DNA of 64,000 nucleotides from the NCBI RefSeq assembly GCF_003573695.1, contig NW_020621936.1:12586001-12650000 (forward strand), given 5' to 3'. Positions within the stretch are counted from its first letter, which is position 1, and every line of letters starts with the position of its first letter. The stretch is from Papaver somniferum. Its lineage: Eukaryota; Streptophyta; Magnoliopsida; Ranunculales; Papaveraceae. The notes under the pieces are model-generated. The model did not search any database, was not told where the DNA came from, and was given only the letters and a program-made list of their open reading frames with translations. The position numbers and the translations under genes are program-made. Below are positions 1-10,725 of the stretch, piece after piece.

Positions 1-278
1 AATTCCTTTTATACCAAATTTTATTTCCAAAAACCTAATTCCACAAGGATTTCCTTATTGGGCCCGACCCGCGAATCCTAAACAACCAAGGTCCCGTCAT
101 CAAAATCAGCGGTTCAACACCAATTTATGCTCATTAGACGATGCTCTATCATGCCACTGGTATCTTCATTCAAGTTGTGGTTTGCTTGTACTATAAAAAA
201 TCCAGTAACGTCTTAACTTACGACTAAGTTCAATTGCTTATATTGTTTATAGCCGGAAAATCACCATTCAATGCTGAC

Positions 279-300
279 TGAGGAACACGACTGTTCCTCA
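279..300. repeat. Perfect 9-bp hairpin near the polypurine tract
   Basis: TGAGGAACA and TGTTCCTCA form a perfect 9-bp stem around the loop CGAC, ending only a few bases before the polypurine tract. It could fold in RNA or in single-stranded cDNA. Function unknown. Confidence 0.6.
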
Positions 301-303
301 CTA

Positions 304-317
304 AGTAGGGGACTTAA
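304..317 (+). promoter_or_regulatory. Polypurine tract of Tat-1
   Basis: AGTAGGGGACTTAA sits immediately before the LTR start TGTAGATGG. Tat-3 has nearly the same motif (GCAGGGGACTTAA on the minus strand, 37809-37821) before its own 3' LTR, which supports both as plus-strand priming sites of related elements. Confidence 0.65.
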
Positions 318-1189
318 TGTAGATGGTGGATTTTCGACAAAGGCTAAAATCGTAAACCCATAATTATACAAACTTCTGATCCAGCAATCAGACGCGAGTA
401 TTGAGACACGTGTCTCTCATCAAATCTCTGACTGAGAATACTGTCTCCCAGAGTATATGCAGATATATAGTCTCTCAGCTGAGGCAACGACATATCTCAT
501 AAATACTGAGAAATTTCAGTAATTACTTCTATATAGAATCACGAGATTGGACGGCTCCTAGACAGCTTGCCTGCTAGTGTAGAGCAATAACGTCTTCAGG
601 ATACAACAACAGTTTTCCCTGACTATATAAAGGATATGACGCTTCAACAAGCTCATATCGCTCATAATAATTAATGCTCCTAGACGATCGTGCTAGTATA
701 GAGCCATCAATTAATTATTCCTAAATTATTAGATTCATCCACTGAATCTCTGGAAAATATTCAAATATTTTCGTAATATTTCGTTACTTCAATTCATGGC
801 TCTTCTCAACAGAATTCCACGGGTTAGTAATAAATATTCAACACACGGGCGTCTGAGTTACCTTCGAGCAAGCCTCGACTCAAAAGGTGCAAGTGTACTC
901 GACGATGATGCACTAACAATCACCTGCACGAACGAGTATTTCAAAATACGACGAGATGATGAACCTATGCAAAATAGGAAAGAAAATAATAAATAATAAA
1001 ATATTGACCAAGGCGCTGGGGAACTGGGCTCACCGGGCGGCCGACCGTGCCGTAGCCAGTCCTACGCCCAGTTTTATATTTTATCATATTTTTGTTATTT
1101 TCCTTGATCTTATGAAAATCCTTTCATTTGAGAAAATATCTTTCGTTTTAAAGGAACTCCTCAGTTTCATGGTGTTCCTTCGCACCAAG

Positions 1190-1661
1190 TGTAGTTGCAG
1201 GAAATCCTACACTACACCCCTCACAAAATTTCATTAACATTCAACTCATTTTTGGATTAACAATCTTAATTTTATTGATGAATCTTTGGACAATCTTACA
1301 ATAAAAGATAAAGGAATCAAGAAATAACCACTGCTCTAGATTTTCTCTCTCCTATTTACTTGCTTCTCACTCAAAAAAGATCTATCTCCTTTTCTTTACA
1401 ACTGAATGACTATTTATAGGGAAATACATAGTGGATGACAGCTAATATGTCATTTATTTTCGGATATGATTTGCGACATTCTCGCAACCTTACAAATGTT
1501 AATCTCGCAAACTCCCTAATTTTCGCAGGACCATCACATTTTTCTCATGATTTAGCTGACGTCGTTTATTATGTCATTTCTGAAGTTGTTCTACGACACT
1601 GTTGTGTTGTGTTGTTAATAATTTCGCTGAGGCATTATTGCTGCGAGATTCTGATACTACA
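1190..1661 (-). repeat. Tat-2 3' LTR
   Basis: 472 bp, TGTAG at one end and CTACA at the other, near-identical by eye to 9615-10085. High similarity implies fairly recent insertion compared with the host LTR. Confidence 0.9.
1410..1420 (-). promoter_or_regulatory. TATA box in Tat-2 3' LTR
   Basis: CCTATAAATAG on the minus strand; the same motif occurs at the equivalent place in the other LTR. Likely core promoter of the U3 region. Confidence 0.6.
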
Positions 1662-1675
1662 TCTTTCCTCCTCTC
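1662..1675 (-). promoter_or_regulatory. Polypurine tract of Tat-2
   Basis: On the minus strand GAGAGGAGGAAAGA directly abuts the 3' LTR start TGTAG. Position and composition fit the plus-strand primer and confirm the minus orientation. Confidence 0.75.
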
Positions 1676-1864
1676 ATATCTTCTCTGTGAAGTAGAGAAT
1701 GATGTGATAAATGCCGCAGCTGTCCATCTCTTCATATTCTGCATTTATCACACGCATCCTTTCTTTCATCTATTTCTTGACACGTCTTCTGTAACCGCTG
1801 CTTTTCAACCGCTCACGTCTTTTCGCATTAATAGGGTTTATTTCTTCGAGTAAAAAAATCTTCT

Positions 1865-1873
1865 CTATATATT
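1865..1873 (+). promoter_or_regulatory. TATA-like motif upstream of antisense gene in Tat-2
   Basis: CTATATATT lies about 155 bp before the ATG at 2029, in a CT-rich leader. Suggests the antisense gene has its own promoter just inside the 3' LTR. Confidence 0.35.
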
Positions 1874-2028
1874 CTTCTTACTCTTCTTTCCATTTTCTTT
1901 TTACTTTCTCTTCTCTTTTTACTCTCTCATCTCTGCAACTCTATTGTTCTTCCGTAAGTTCTGCTACTGTAATTCTTCCCTCTTCAATCTTCTTACTTTT
2001 CATCCATTCCCATACTCTATATTCAGAT

Positions 2029-4747
2029 ATGCCTCCAAGCGGTCAAAAACATGAGAAAACCTTAAAGGATGTTCAAAAAGATTTTGATGAGAAGGGTTTC
2101 AAACTTTCTACCATTCCTGGTGAAAGTGCCAAGTCAATTCTTTCTATCAAACTTTTCTCTGATCAACATTGTGATGATGAATCAATCATAGTTTCGCTGG
2201 GTCAAATTCTCGCAGGTCTCCCCATTCCTCTTTATGACCCAGATATTCCTCTGTTTTATGAAATTCTTGCTCACTCAGGGTTTTCGCGAGCTATCTTCCA
2301 ATTGAGTGGGGATTGCATCCATCTAATGCTGGAATTCGCTACCGTGGTGCTGGTAAAGGATCCCTTTATTCCAAAGAACTTAGGGATCGTAAATTCGTAG
2401 ATCTAGAAATAATCACGATGAAGTATACAATAGCGAATTTCTTCGAAAATTATGAATTAATATCCATGAAGAAAGAGAATACTCGCTGAGGTATTCGCTT
2501 GAAAAGGAAGGATGTTATTGCTGAAGATAAAATGATCATGCATGACATTGATTGGCACTCTGGTAAGAACACAACCCCTCGCCAATCCAAAGATGATAAA
2601 TGGTGCGTTTTTCCCTTGATGCTGAAAGGACCTTACATTGCTGGGTCAAATGTTCTTCCTGAGAATCTCTCTACTTATCAACTTTGGGTATTTTCTTGGA
2701 CCGAAAAGAAGAAATAGGTATGTTTCTTCCAGTTTCGCCCACTCTACATTTCTTTATTTTTCTTTATTCTTTTGTTCGCTGATTCTTGCGACATTCTACA
2801 GATCCAAAAACTGAAAGATAGCTACCATAGGACTGGGAAAGCCAGTACCTTGTTAGCTCTTCGCTCATACACAAATGAGCTAAGAAATATTCTTTTATGA
2901 TTTTAAACAATATATTGTTGCCTCTATTTCTTATCTTCATTTGTGTGTGAAGATTATTGTTGAAGTAGAAGAATCCACCAAAGCTGCGACGGCTGGTGAT
3001 AAGGGTAAAGATATTCTTCGCAAAGGAAAATCATATGCATCCTCTTCAAAGAAAAGAAAGAGAGGGAATTCTCCTCCTCCTTCAGATGTTCATTTCCCTG
3101 ATGGTTCTGAAGATGATGAAGACAACAAAGATGATGATGATGACTCTGCTGCGAATAAAGATTCTCCACCTGAATCCTCTATGGCACAGTTATCTGGTAT
3201 CTTCTCTGATTCTTGGCAAGGGATGGGAGATAATTGCCTCGCCAGTATATGTAAAGCTCTCGCAACTATTTGCGATACTCCTTTATTGGATGGTGATAGT
3301 TCTCTTCGTGGGTCTCCAGATCAGTGACTCCTAGCTTCCTAAATTCTCAATAGTTTGGTATGCCTTCGTCTTTTTACTTCTTCATTATTGTGACTCAAAA
3401 TTTCTTTTTATTTTAATTTTTGTATTTTCTCGCAGGCTGGAAAAGCTTCTTTTGTTGCCTCAGATTGGAGAGGAGACGCGAAATTCTTGAAAAGAAGAAT
3501 CTTCAATTTCGTACAAAGAATGAGAACTGGAAATGAAGCTAAGGGTCTTCGTGAGAAGAACGAACAATTAGAAGCTGAAGTCAAAGGTCTTCGCGAGAAG
3601 AACAAACAACTGGAAACCGACACTTCTTCGCAAAGGAACAAAATTCTACTCTTCAAAAAGCTAATGATCAGCTCTATGGTATGCAATTTTTCTCCTTTCC
3701 TTTCATTCATTCATCCTATTGTCTTATCTTATTTGATTAATCCTTTTTGCAGACATTTATGGTCTTTCTGATGAAGCCATTCTTCTTCGTTCATTTCCCG
3801 ATGCCTAGATAATGACACTCTTCTTGAACATCTTAATAAATCTTTGAATAGTTTCTCTAATGATAAAATTTCATCTCTGCCTTTGAATGAACTTAAATCC
3901 AAATTTCGCCTCTTAGAGATTGATCATAGATCTAGTTTAGGTTTAGCCAACCAATTTAAACGTTTTTATCTCAATTCTAAAGAGAAGATCAATGAATTAA
4001 GAACCAAGATTAGCAAACTTATAGATGATAAAGATCGTATCTCTGATCAAGGTGTTAAGGCTTTGGCGAAATTCCAAGAGACTCTTCTTGAGGTTCAACT
4101 TGAACGAGATGAAGCCAATCGTCAAAATGTGTGCTTAGCGAGAGGAAAACCAAGTTCGTTCTCGTCTTCTCATAAATAGTGATGATGAGTTCGCTTGGGC
4201 CGCGACAATCTTGGATAACGCCAGAAAAGATTTAGGTGTAAATGTTAGTCTCCAAGTTGAGCATACAGCCTTGATTAGAGATATGATTTCTGAGAGAGAA
4301 GGTCATTAACTGTTTTCCTTTATTAATCTTTGGTTTTTCACGAGTTTTTATCAAGTTACTGATTAATTGCTATATGCTTCGCAGGATCTGAAAGTAGATA
4401 TCGCCAAAGAGTTGAGGAACTTGAAGCTGAAAAAGAGGAACTCGCAAAGAATCTTTCTTCTCGCAACGACAAATATTCTAGATTAAAGAATCAAATCAAG
4501 ATCACTGTTGCGAACTTTAAGACGACGCTCTGCATTTTCGCAATCAAACTATTCAAATGGTTTGTGATGACCATAGTATTCCTCACTCTGATTATCCTTG
4601 TCTCTTGGAGGAGATCCCAAAGAACATTCCTAGTCTGACATCTCTGATAGCGAAGCTGATGATGAAGAATCTGATGGTGATGAAGGTTCTGATGCAGACG
4701 AAGAAGAGAACAATCTGATGGATGATGAAGGATCAACTAAGAAGTAG
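2029..4747 (+). pseudogene. Antisense extra gene in Tat-2, Transposase_28-like with coiled coil
   Basis: Runs opposite to gag-protease. The first segment (ATG 2029) contains PIPLYDPDIPLFYEIL followed by a FSRAIFQLSGDCIHLM stretch. This is the style of the plant domain named putative gypsy type transposon (Pfam Transposase_28), here a judgement from memory. The frame shifts near 2330 and resumes to 2715. Later blocks look like exons because they begin after CAG acceptors: 2951-3327 (KKRKRG basic motif, then an Asp/Glu run), about 3437-3678 (heptad-like repeats of LREKNEQLEAE type), about 3752-4180 (coiled coil) and 4385-4747 (ends in an acidic Ser-Asp-Glu tail, stop at 4745-4747). Several introns and at least two frameshifts, so broken. 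The basic stretch plus acidic tail suggests a nuclear protein, which is inference. Such antisense genes are known from Tat-lineage elements. Confidence 0.6.
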
Positions 4748-5180
4748 TCTTTGTTTCTTTCTTATCTTCTGTAATACTTGTACATTTATTCCTTCTTTTT
4801 GTATATTTGCGAATTCTTTTGGTTCCCCATATTCCTTAATATATGAGTTTCTTTCATTTCGACCTGCATTCATTAAAAAATTCTTCCTTGCAATATGGTT
4901 AATCAACATAATCATTAATTTTTGAATTTTTGCGTAAATCTATCATGTGGAGACAAATAACATTTTCTAATTTCATTCATTCCCATACTTGCCTCTGTTA
5001 TTTGTATCCAAATGAGAGATTTTGCAGATTTTTCTTATTTTGTGCCTCAACTTCGCAGTTTGTTTATGTATAATTTCGCAATCATATGCGAAGTGAATTT
5101 TGATTCTTTTCAAAATCTCATTCCTGTGTGGTCTTATTTTTCCTTCCTAGTTAAAGGTCTTATTATGCCACCTCTTGTCA
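4748..5180. other. Non-coding spacer of Tat-2
   Basis: AT-rich sequence after the antisense gene. No sustained reading frame; contains scattered TTCGCA/TGCGAA motifs. Confidence 0.5.
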
Positions 5181-5488
5181 TTGCGACAAAATCGCAGGAC
5201 GTCCTTGCATTTCATGCAAAAACCCATTGATCTTGCCTTAACTTTTTCTTTTGTATTATTGCCTCTTCAGGAATGTTGCGACAATATGACAGGCCTAAAT
5301 TTCTTGCGAAAATAAAGCCCCATGACATTGTCGTCTTGCGACGAAATCGCAGGACGTCTTCGCACTTTCATGCGAAAACCCATTGATCTCGTCTTATCTT
5401 TTCTTTTATTATTGCCTCTTCAGGATTGTCGCACAAATATGACAAGCCTTAATACCCTTGCGAGTAAAAACCTCATGACATTTGCGTC
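5181..5488. repeat. Tandem duplication of about 155 bp
   Basis: Two diverged units, 5181-5335 and 5336-5488. Each starts TTGCGAC.AAATCGCAGGACGT, continues through a CCCATTGATCT block and ATTGCCTCTTCAGGA, and ends near CATGACATT. Confidence 0.75.
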
Positions 5489-6287
5489 TTAAGACACTTA
5501 TCAGCTCCCTAATGGAGGGTGCCGCCCTTATCTTCCCCCTGGTTGCCCCTTCAAGGAGGCGTACCTCTACCATACAAGGTTGGCTCCTCCCATCCGGTCT
5601 TAACAACAACCAGTTGTTTTCGCAGCCTCTTATCCCTTTTACCTATAGGGCTTATGGTTACGAGACTGCACCCTAAGTGGGGTTTTCTTCGGGCCGAGTG
5701 CAGTATAAGCCAAGACTTGTCAAGAATGGCAAGGTACGCTCCAGACGCCCCTGGCACTCTTGACTCAACCGTGTACCTCGGCGCCTTGGTCAGATTCTGC
5801 ACTCCTTGGGAGAGTCCTTATTACCTTAGTCGCCCAACCTAAGTCATATGCTTAAGTTGAGAATCCAAGGTGCCTCTCCCGGATGGGCTTTATTGACCCC
5901 AAATCTCCATGACTCAGGTTCCGGGGCGGTGTAGCCTTTCCAGCCATGCAACAGGTACCCCCTTATATGACGTACTTTAGGTCTTACATTTGCCTCTTGC
6001 GAAATTGTATTCGCGAACTAGGGTGTACGCCATAAAGGTTCGCCCCTTTCTCTTTTGTCATTGTTCTCTGATTGTCTTTTGTAGAATTCATTATCTCTGC
6101 GAGATTCTCGCACATCATCACATCGTATTTGCACTTCTCAATCTCTTTTTTATCATTCAGTAAAATGTACTTTTGAGAATTTTATTTGTTGCGACAACAA
6201 TTCATTCATATTTTATTACCTTTGCATTCTCTGCTTCTTTGTTATTTTCTGCTACTGCTTCCTTGGTAGTGGTATGTTCACCATTTC
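5489..6287. other. GC-rich non-coding block of Tat-2
   Basis: 5500-5990 is clearly richer in GC and CpG than its surroundings and has no long frame on either strand that looks like a known domain. It sits where pol would be expected, between protease and antisense gene. 5991-6287 returns to AT-rich sequence. It may be a retained cis-acting (packaging or leader-like) region or captured host DNA; neither can be shown here. Confidence 0.4.
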
Positions 6288-6869
6288 TTATTCTGAGCTA
6301 GCATTAGTTTGCAACATTTCTTCTTCTTTTCGTTCGATTGCATCCACCATCAATCTCTCACTTCTTTGTGTCTCTTTGATTTTGCGTCGCCAACTTTCCT
6401 TCTTGTTTGCTCTTCCTTCGCAGGATTCTACCTCAGTTTCGTAACATTTCTTTCCTTCAACCCAATCTCCTTTTATGATTCCTACACCGCTGGGGTGAGG
6501 GAATTTGATGCACTGGTGGAAAGTTGAAGCTACACCTAGAATCCCATGTAGCCAAGGTCGACCAATTAATGCATTGTAGGGTGACTCTACGTCAACAACA
6601 CAGAAGATTTCAGAAGATATTCCCTTCAATGGAATTCGCATAGTAACCTCCCCTTTAGGCTTGTTGGCAGTACCATTAAAACCATATATCTTATATGTTG
6701 ATGGTATAAGATCATCATCTCTCCCTCCCATGGTTTTATAAGTATGATAGAATAAGATGTTCACAGAGCTTCCGGTATCGATTAGAATCCTATTAATTGC
6801 CCATGAGTCTTCAGCTTCATCATCTTCATCTTCTTTCGGTTTTGGATTAATTTCTAATTTTACCACCAA
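6288..6869 (-). pseudogene. Aspartic protease region of Tat-2
   Basis: Retropepsin-like domain of a Ty3/gypsy polyprotein that would cleave Gag. The active-site motif ILIDTGSSVNILF is intact, followed by a conserved GxP/IPLKG-type strand and the flap-distal ALIGRPWLHG motif. The open stretch of about 190 codons ends in a lysine/glutamate-rich tail and a stop at 6288. The frame can be followed upstream of 6869 through an acidic linker (to about 6960). No RT follows, unlike autonomous elements where protease leads into RT. Called pseudogene because gag upstream is in other frames. Confidence 0.75.
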
Positions 6870-7031
6870 TGGATTGTCATGTACTTCTCCACCTTCAGGG
6901 ACTTCTTCTGCGGTAAAAGAAATAGTCTGTTTCTGCCATTCCTCTAGGGCGAGATTTTCGCAATATTCATAATTTCTCTTCCATCATTGTCTCTTGCGAA
7001 CACTCTACTCAAAACATTGTCATGAAAATCT

Positions 7032-9513
7032 TCAATTGTCTTGTATGAATGTACGATAGAGTGACAGAATAGATTCTTTGCTTTTGCACCAACTTCTACG
7101 AAGAATGTTTCCTTCTCTTTCACCGTGTTTACTCTGTGATGCTCTGTGGTGGTGGTAGTAATGGTTGAGATTGTGGGTGCCTACCAGAAAGTGGTTTAGT
7201 TTTCCTTGATCTATCATTCTCAGAATAATTCTCTTTATATTTCTGCAATCATTTGTAGTATGTCCATGAAAATGATGATAAGAACAGAACTCATGACTTC
7301 TGCGGCTTTGAGGTGGTTCGTTCCCATGTTCCATGGTGTTGGTATATTCTCCATCAAAATTATAGCTTCCCATATTTTCTCCACACTTGCATTCAGAGGT
7401 GGCATCTTGATTTCTTCCCATACTACTTGTGACCTCCTTGTCCTCTATTATAATTTTGTCTTTGACCTCCATAAGTTTCTTGCGGCTGATCAAGTCTTTG
7501 AATCTTATTATTTCCACCACGATTGTAGAAATTTCTTTCTCTTTCATACTCCTCTTGATCTCGGCTTCCCATAGCCACCAGTTTCTGTTGATTGTTGCCC
7601 GTAACCTTTTCTTGTTGTACTTGCGAAGTGCTCGCCACTGTGTTTATTAGTTTAGGTAATAAGCTTGCATTCGCTGCTTGTGAATTGGTGTTCGCAACTG
7701 GGTATGATTCCATTTCATTTTGCCTTTCCTCTAGAGCAATATACTCTTCCTGAAGTTCTCGCAGTTCGTCATTGTGATGTGTTTTGACTCTGAAAATTTG
7801 GACATATAATAGATTGGTTGCGAACATAGCATTGATAAATGACAAGATAAGATATCTCTCATCCACACGGCCAGCCATCCACTACACATAGTCCTCCACC
7901 TTTTGGTCAGATGCTTCAACTTTCGCCAATCCTTTGTTTTAATCCAAACACATCTTCAATACCAGGTCGCGAAGAATTGTTACTTATATATGCCCCCAAG
8001 AATGTGGTCTGCAAATGATTGAAAGATGTTATTGTATTTTTTGGTAGACCTTCGAACCATTTTAACGCCTCTCCTGTTAGACTGGATGCAAAATACTTGC
8101 ACAATACGGCATCATGATTTTCCCACTGTAACATGCATCTCACATAGGCTTTAATGTGTTGAATTGCACAAGTTGTTCCATCAAATGTTGGTTAATGCGG
8201 GAAATTGCATTTCGGAGGTATTCCTCCTAGTTGTACTTCTCTTGTAAATGGAGTTTTCGCAGCTTCTTCTATAGCTTCATCTAATTGTCTTCTGCCTACT
8301 TCTCCTCTATTATTTAGCATTCCTCTCATTTCTTCCAATTCTTTTAAGATTTGTTCATTTACGCCTGAATTTTGATCCATTGGTCTTTTTAATTTCGCCT
8401 CCCTTCTTCTGCGTTCATGTCTTTCTTCTCTCGCGAAATTTTGCATTTCTTCTTCATCATCCTCATCTCGTCTTCTCCTGCGATTCTCTTCCTCATCTCT
8501 ATCTTGAATTCGCATATGATGATGTTCTCATTTTCCCCCCATGATTTTGTTCATTTCTTATCAATTCCATTCGTGTCTTTCAGCCTCCTCTGTACTCTAT
8601 CATACTCTTCATTGAGATTACCGTTATTCCGGTTTTGTGTACGCCTTCTTTCTCGATTGTCTGATTTCTGGCGAATTGCTCCTGAAGCTCTTGTTCTTCC
8701 ATTTCCGCTCTCAATCTTTCACGTTCGAATTAAACGTGCTTGTTCAGCATAGTGTCTTTCAATTTCTTCTTCAATCGTTTGTTGATTTCTTTGAGCTTCT
8801 CTCTCATGTAAAATTCTCCTTCCTTCCTCTCGATTCCCTTCGCCATCTTGATTATTTCGTCCCTGACGTTGTCATTCTCTTGATTTCTATCATTTTTCCT
8901 ATCATCAAAAGTTTCATTTTGTGGAACGTAACGATCATCAGTCCTTTCTCTATCTTCGCGATGTTCTTCATTAGGATTTGGTATTTCTTCTCGAATATTA
9001 TTTCCAGCATTAACTGTGGGTGAGTTTCGCCTCATCTCTTCTAGTCGATCTTGAATATGATCTTGTAGTACTTCTCGATCTTCTACTCTGTAGTCTCATA
9101 TTTTCCATCCTCAATTCGTGATTTTGCCTTGTTAGATTTGCACGTTCTTCCTCAGCTCTTCTTTCTTCATGTATTCTTCGTCTCAGCGTTTCTAACGCTC
9201 CAATTTCCTCATCTCCATGAATTATTCCTTCATCTGCTTCTTGATTTCTCTCTATCTGTCTATGGTTCCTGGTTTGCTGCTCTTCTTCTACTTCTTCTGC
9301 TGAATTTGATCGCCAAGTGTGTATGCTCATTCTATCATAATCCATAGTTCTATTTTGTACCGGTGTTTGTTGAACTGGTTGTTGAATTTGATTTTCTCCA
9401 TCATTTCTCCATCTAGTAGATTCTCCCATTTCACTTCTCTCCCTTCCAGCAAGTCTTTTACTTCTTCTTCTAGCAGTTGTCGGTTGTTCCGATGTATTTC
9501 TCCTTCTAGCCAT
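7032..9513 (-). pseudogene. gag of Tat-2 (frameshifted)
   Basis: Capsid/nucleocapsid precursor. The likely start is the ATG at 9513 (MARRRNTSEQP), shortly after the PBS. It opens with an Arg/Glu-rich region. The Retrotrans_gag core lies at 8250-7916, with QLGGIPPKCNFP, an in-frame TAA at 8192-8194, then LTGEALKWFEGLP. The nucleocapsid region carries CSYHHFHGHTTNDC, the modified zinc-knuckle style of Tat elements. At least four frame changes (near 9020, 8730, 7900 and 7500) plus the nonsense codon make it non-functional. Its order with protease and LTR fixes element polarity. Confidence 0.75.
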
Positions 9514-9592
9514 TTCTTCACCGGTTATTCTAATTTTCCACAAATCAGAAAATTAATCTTCAAATTTTTTCTAGGGTGATCTTCAATCTTCG

Positions 9593-9612
9593 TTCCCTGT
9601 TTCTAGCGCCAT
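9593..9612 (-). promoter_or_regulatory. Primer binding site of Tat-2
   Basis: On the minus strand TGGCGCTAGAAACAGGGAAC starts 2 nt after the 5' LTR end. TGG start and position fit a tRNA 3' end complement. I do not assign the tRNA. Confidence 0.6.
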
Positions 9613-9614
9613 TA

Positions 9615-10085
9615 TGTAGTTGCAGGAAATCCTACACTACACCTCTCACAAAATTTCATTAACATTCAACTCATTTTTGGATTAACAATCTTAATTTCAT
9701 TGATGAATCTTTGGAAAATCTTACAAGAAAAGATAAAGGAATCAAGAAATAACCACTACTCTAGATTTTCTCTCTCCTATTTACTTGCTTCTCACTCAAA
9801 AAAGATCTCTCTCCTTTTCTTTACAACTAAATGACTATTTATAGGGAAATACATAGTGGATGACAGCTAATCTGTCATTTATTTTCGGATATGATTTGCG
9901 ACATTCTCGCAACCTTAAAAATGTTAATCTCGCAAACTCCCTACTTTCGCAGGACCATCACATTTTTCTCATGATTTAGTTGACGTCGTTTATTATGTCA
10001 TTTCTGAAGTTGTTCTGCGACACTGTTATGTTGTGTTGTTAATAATTTCGCGGAGGAATTATTGTTGCGAGATTCTGATCCTACA
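9615..10085 (-). repeat. Tat-2 5' LTR
   Basis: 471 bp, TGTAG...CTACA, followed on the right by target duplication CCAAG (10086-10090). Confidence 0.9.
9835..9845 (-). promoter_or_regulatory. TATA box in Tat-2 5' LTR
   Basis: CCTATAAATAG on the minus strand, at the same LTR position as in the other copy. Likely promoter for the genomic RNA. Confidence 0.65.
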
Positions 10086-10109
10086 CCAAGGAAATAATAT
10101 CAAATTGGG

Positions 10110-10725
10110 AAAAATGTCGTGGGACCGTGGTCACTGGCCGGCCGACCATGCCTTGGCCTCAGCCGGTCCCACACCTCATGGTTCCTCATTATTTTATTAT
10201 TATTTTCCTAATCTCATGAAAACTCCTTAATCTCATGGTATTTCCTTAAAACAATGAAAAATAATATAAAATTAGGGAAACTCGTGGGACCGAGCCCCAG
10301 CCGGCCGGTCATGCCCTAGCCGGTCCCACAAGCCCTTTTATTTTATTATTATTATTTTTATGTTTCCTTGATCCCATGAAACTCCTTGATTTCATGGTAT
10401 TTCTCTCAAATTATGAAAATTCCTTCAAATCATGGAAATAATACATGAATTACATAAAATTAGGGAAAACGCACGGGACCGGGCCGTAGCCGGACGACCA
10501 TGCTCAAAGCCAGTCCCACACGCCCTTATTTTACTATTCTCAATATTGTTTGTTTCCTTGATCCCATGGAAACTCCTTCACTTCAAGAAAACTCCTTGAT
10601 TTCATGATATTTTCATAAAATCATGAAAAATAATATAAAATTAGGAAAAAGCACCATGGGACCGTGGTCATTGGCCGACCGGCCATGCCTTGGCCTCAGT
10701 GGTCCCAAGCTTCATCGTTCCTTCA
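10110..10725. repeat. GC-core tandem modules of about 170-190 bp in the Tat-1 LTR
   Basis: Modules cored by GTGGGACCG...GCCGGCCGGCCATG...GGTCCCAC occur near 10114, 10283, 10473 and 10656. A further one sits near 1010 on the other side of the Tat-2 insertion. Each GC-rich core alternates with AT-rich TTCCTTGATCCCATGAAACTCC-like stretches. The LTRs of Tat-4 (about 45904, 46100, 46295) and Tat-5 (about 58708) keep fewer modules. Confidence 0.75.

Larger units (their letters stand above)
1..317 (+). mobile_element. 3' internal end of Tat-1 retrotransposon (partial)
   Basis: Non-coding sequence directly upstream of the long LTR that starts at 318. It ends in a purine-rich stretch and the dinucleotide TG, as expected for the region before a 3' LTR. 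No reading frame of note. The gag-pol part of this element would lie left of the window. Assignment rests on the polypurine tract and LTR terminus that follow. Confidence 0.6.
1190..10085 (-). mobile_element. Tat-2: nested non-autonomous Ty3/gypsy element
   Basis: Complete element of 8896 bp on the minus strand. LTRs of about 471 bp (1190-1661 and 9615-10085) both run TGTAG...CTACA. The flanks carry a perfect 5-bp target duplication, CCAAG at 1185-1189 and 10086-10090. In element order: 5' LTR (right), PBS, gag, protease, a GC-rich non-coding block, an antisense gene, polypurine tract, 3' LTR (left). No reverse transcriptase, RNase H or integrase is detectable, so it must have relied on enzymes from another element. 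The zinc-knuckle-like and protease motifs suggest the Tat lineage. Confidence 0.9.

Noticed and set aside
5482..5842. Frames of 64-107 codons in the GC-rich block of Tat-2
   Set aside because: Overlapping frames on both strands with no domain and no start context; more likely a result of base composition.
8417..9579. Several plus-strand frames of 70-130 codons rich in Ser, Phe and Leu
   Set aside because: Shadows of the Arg/Glu-rich gag of Tat-2 on the minus strand.
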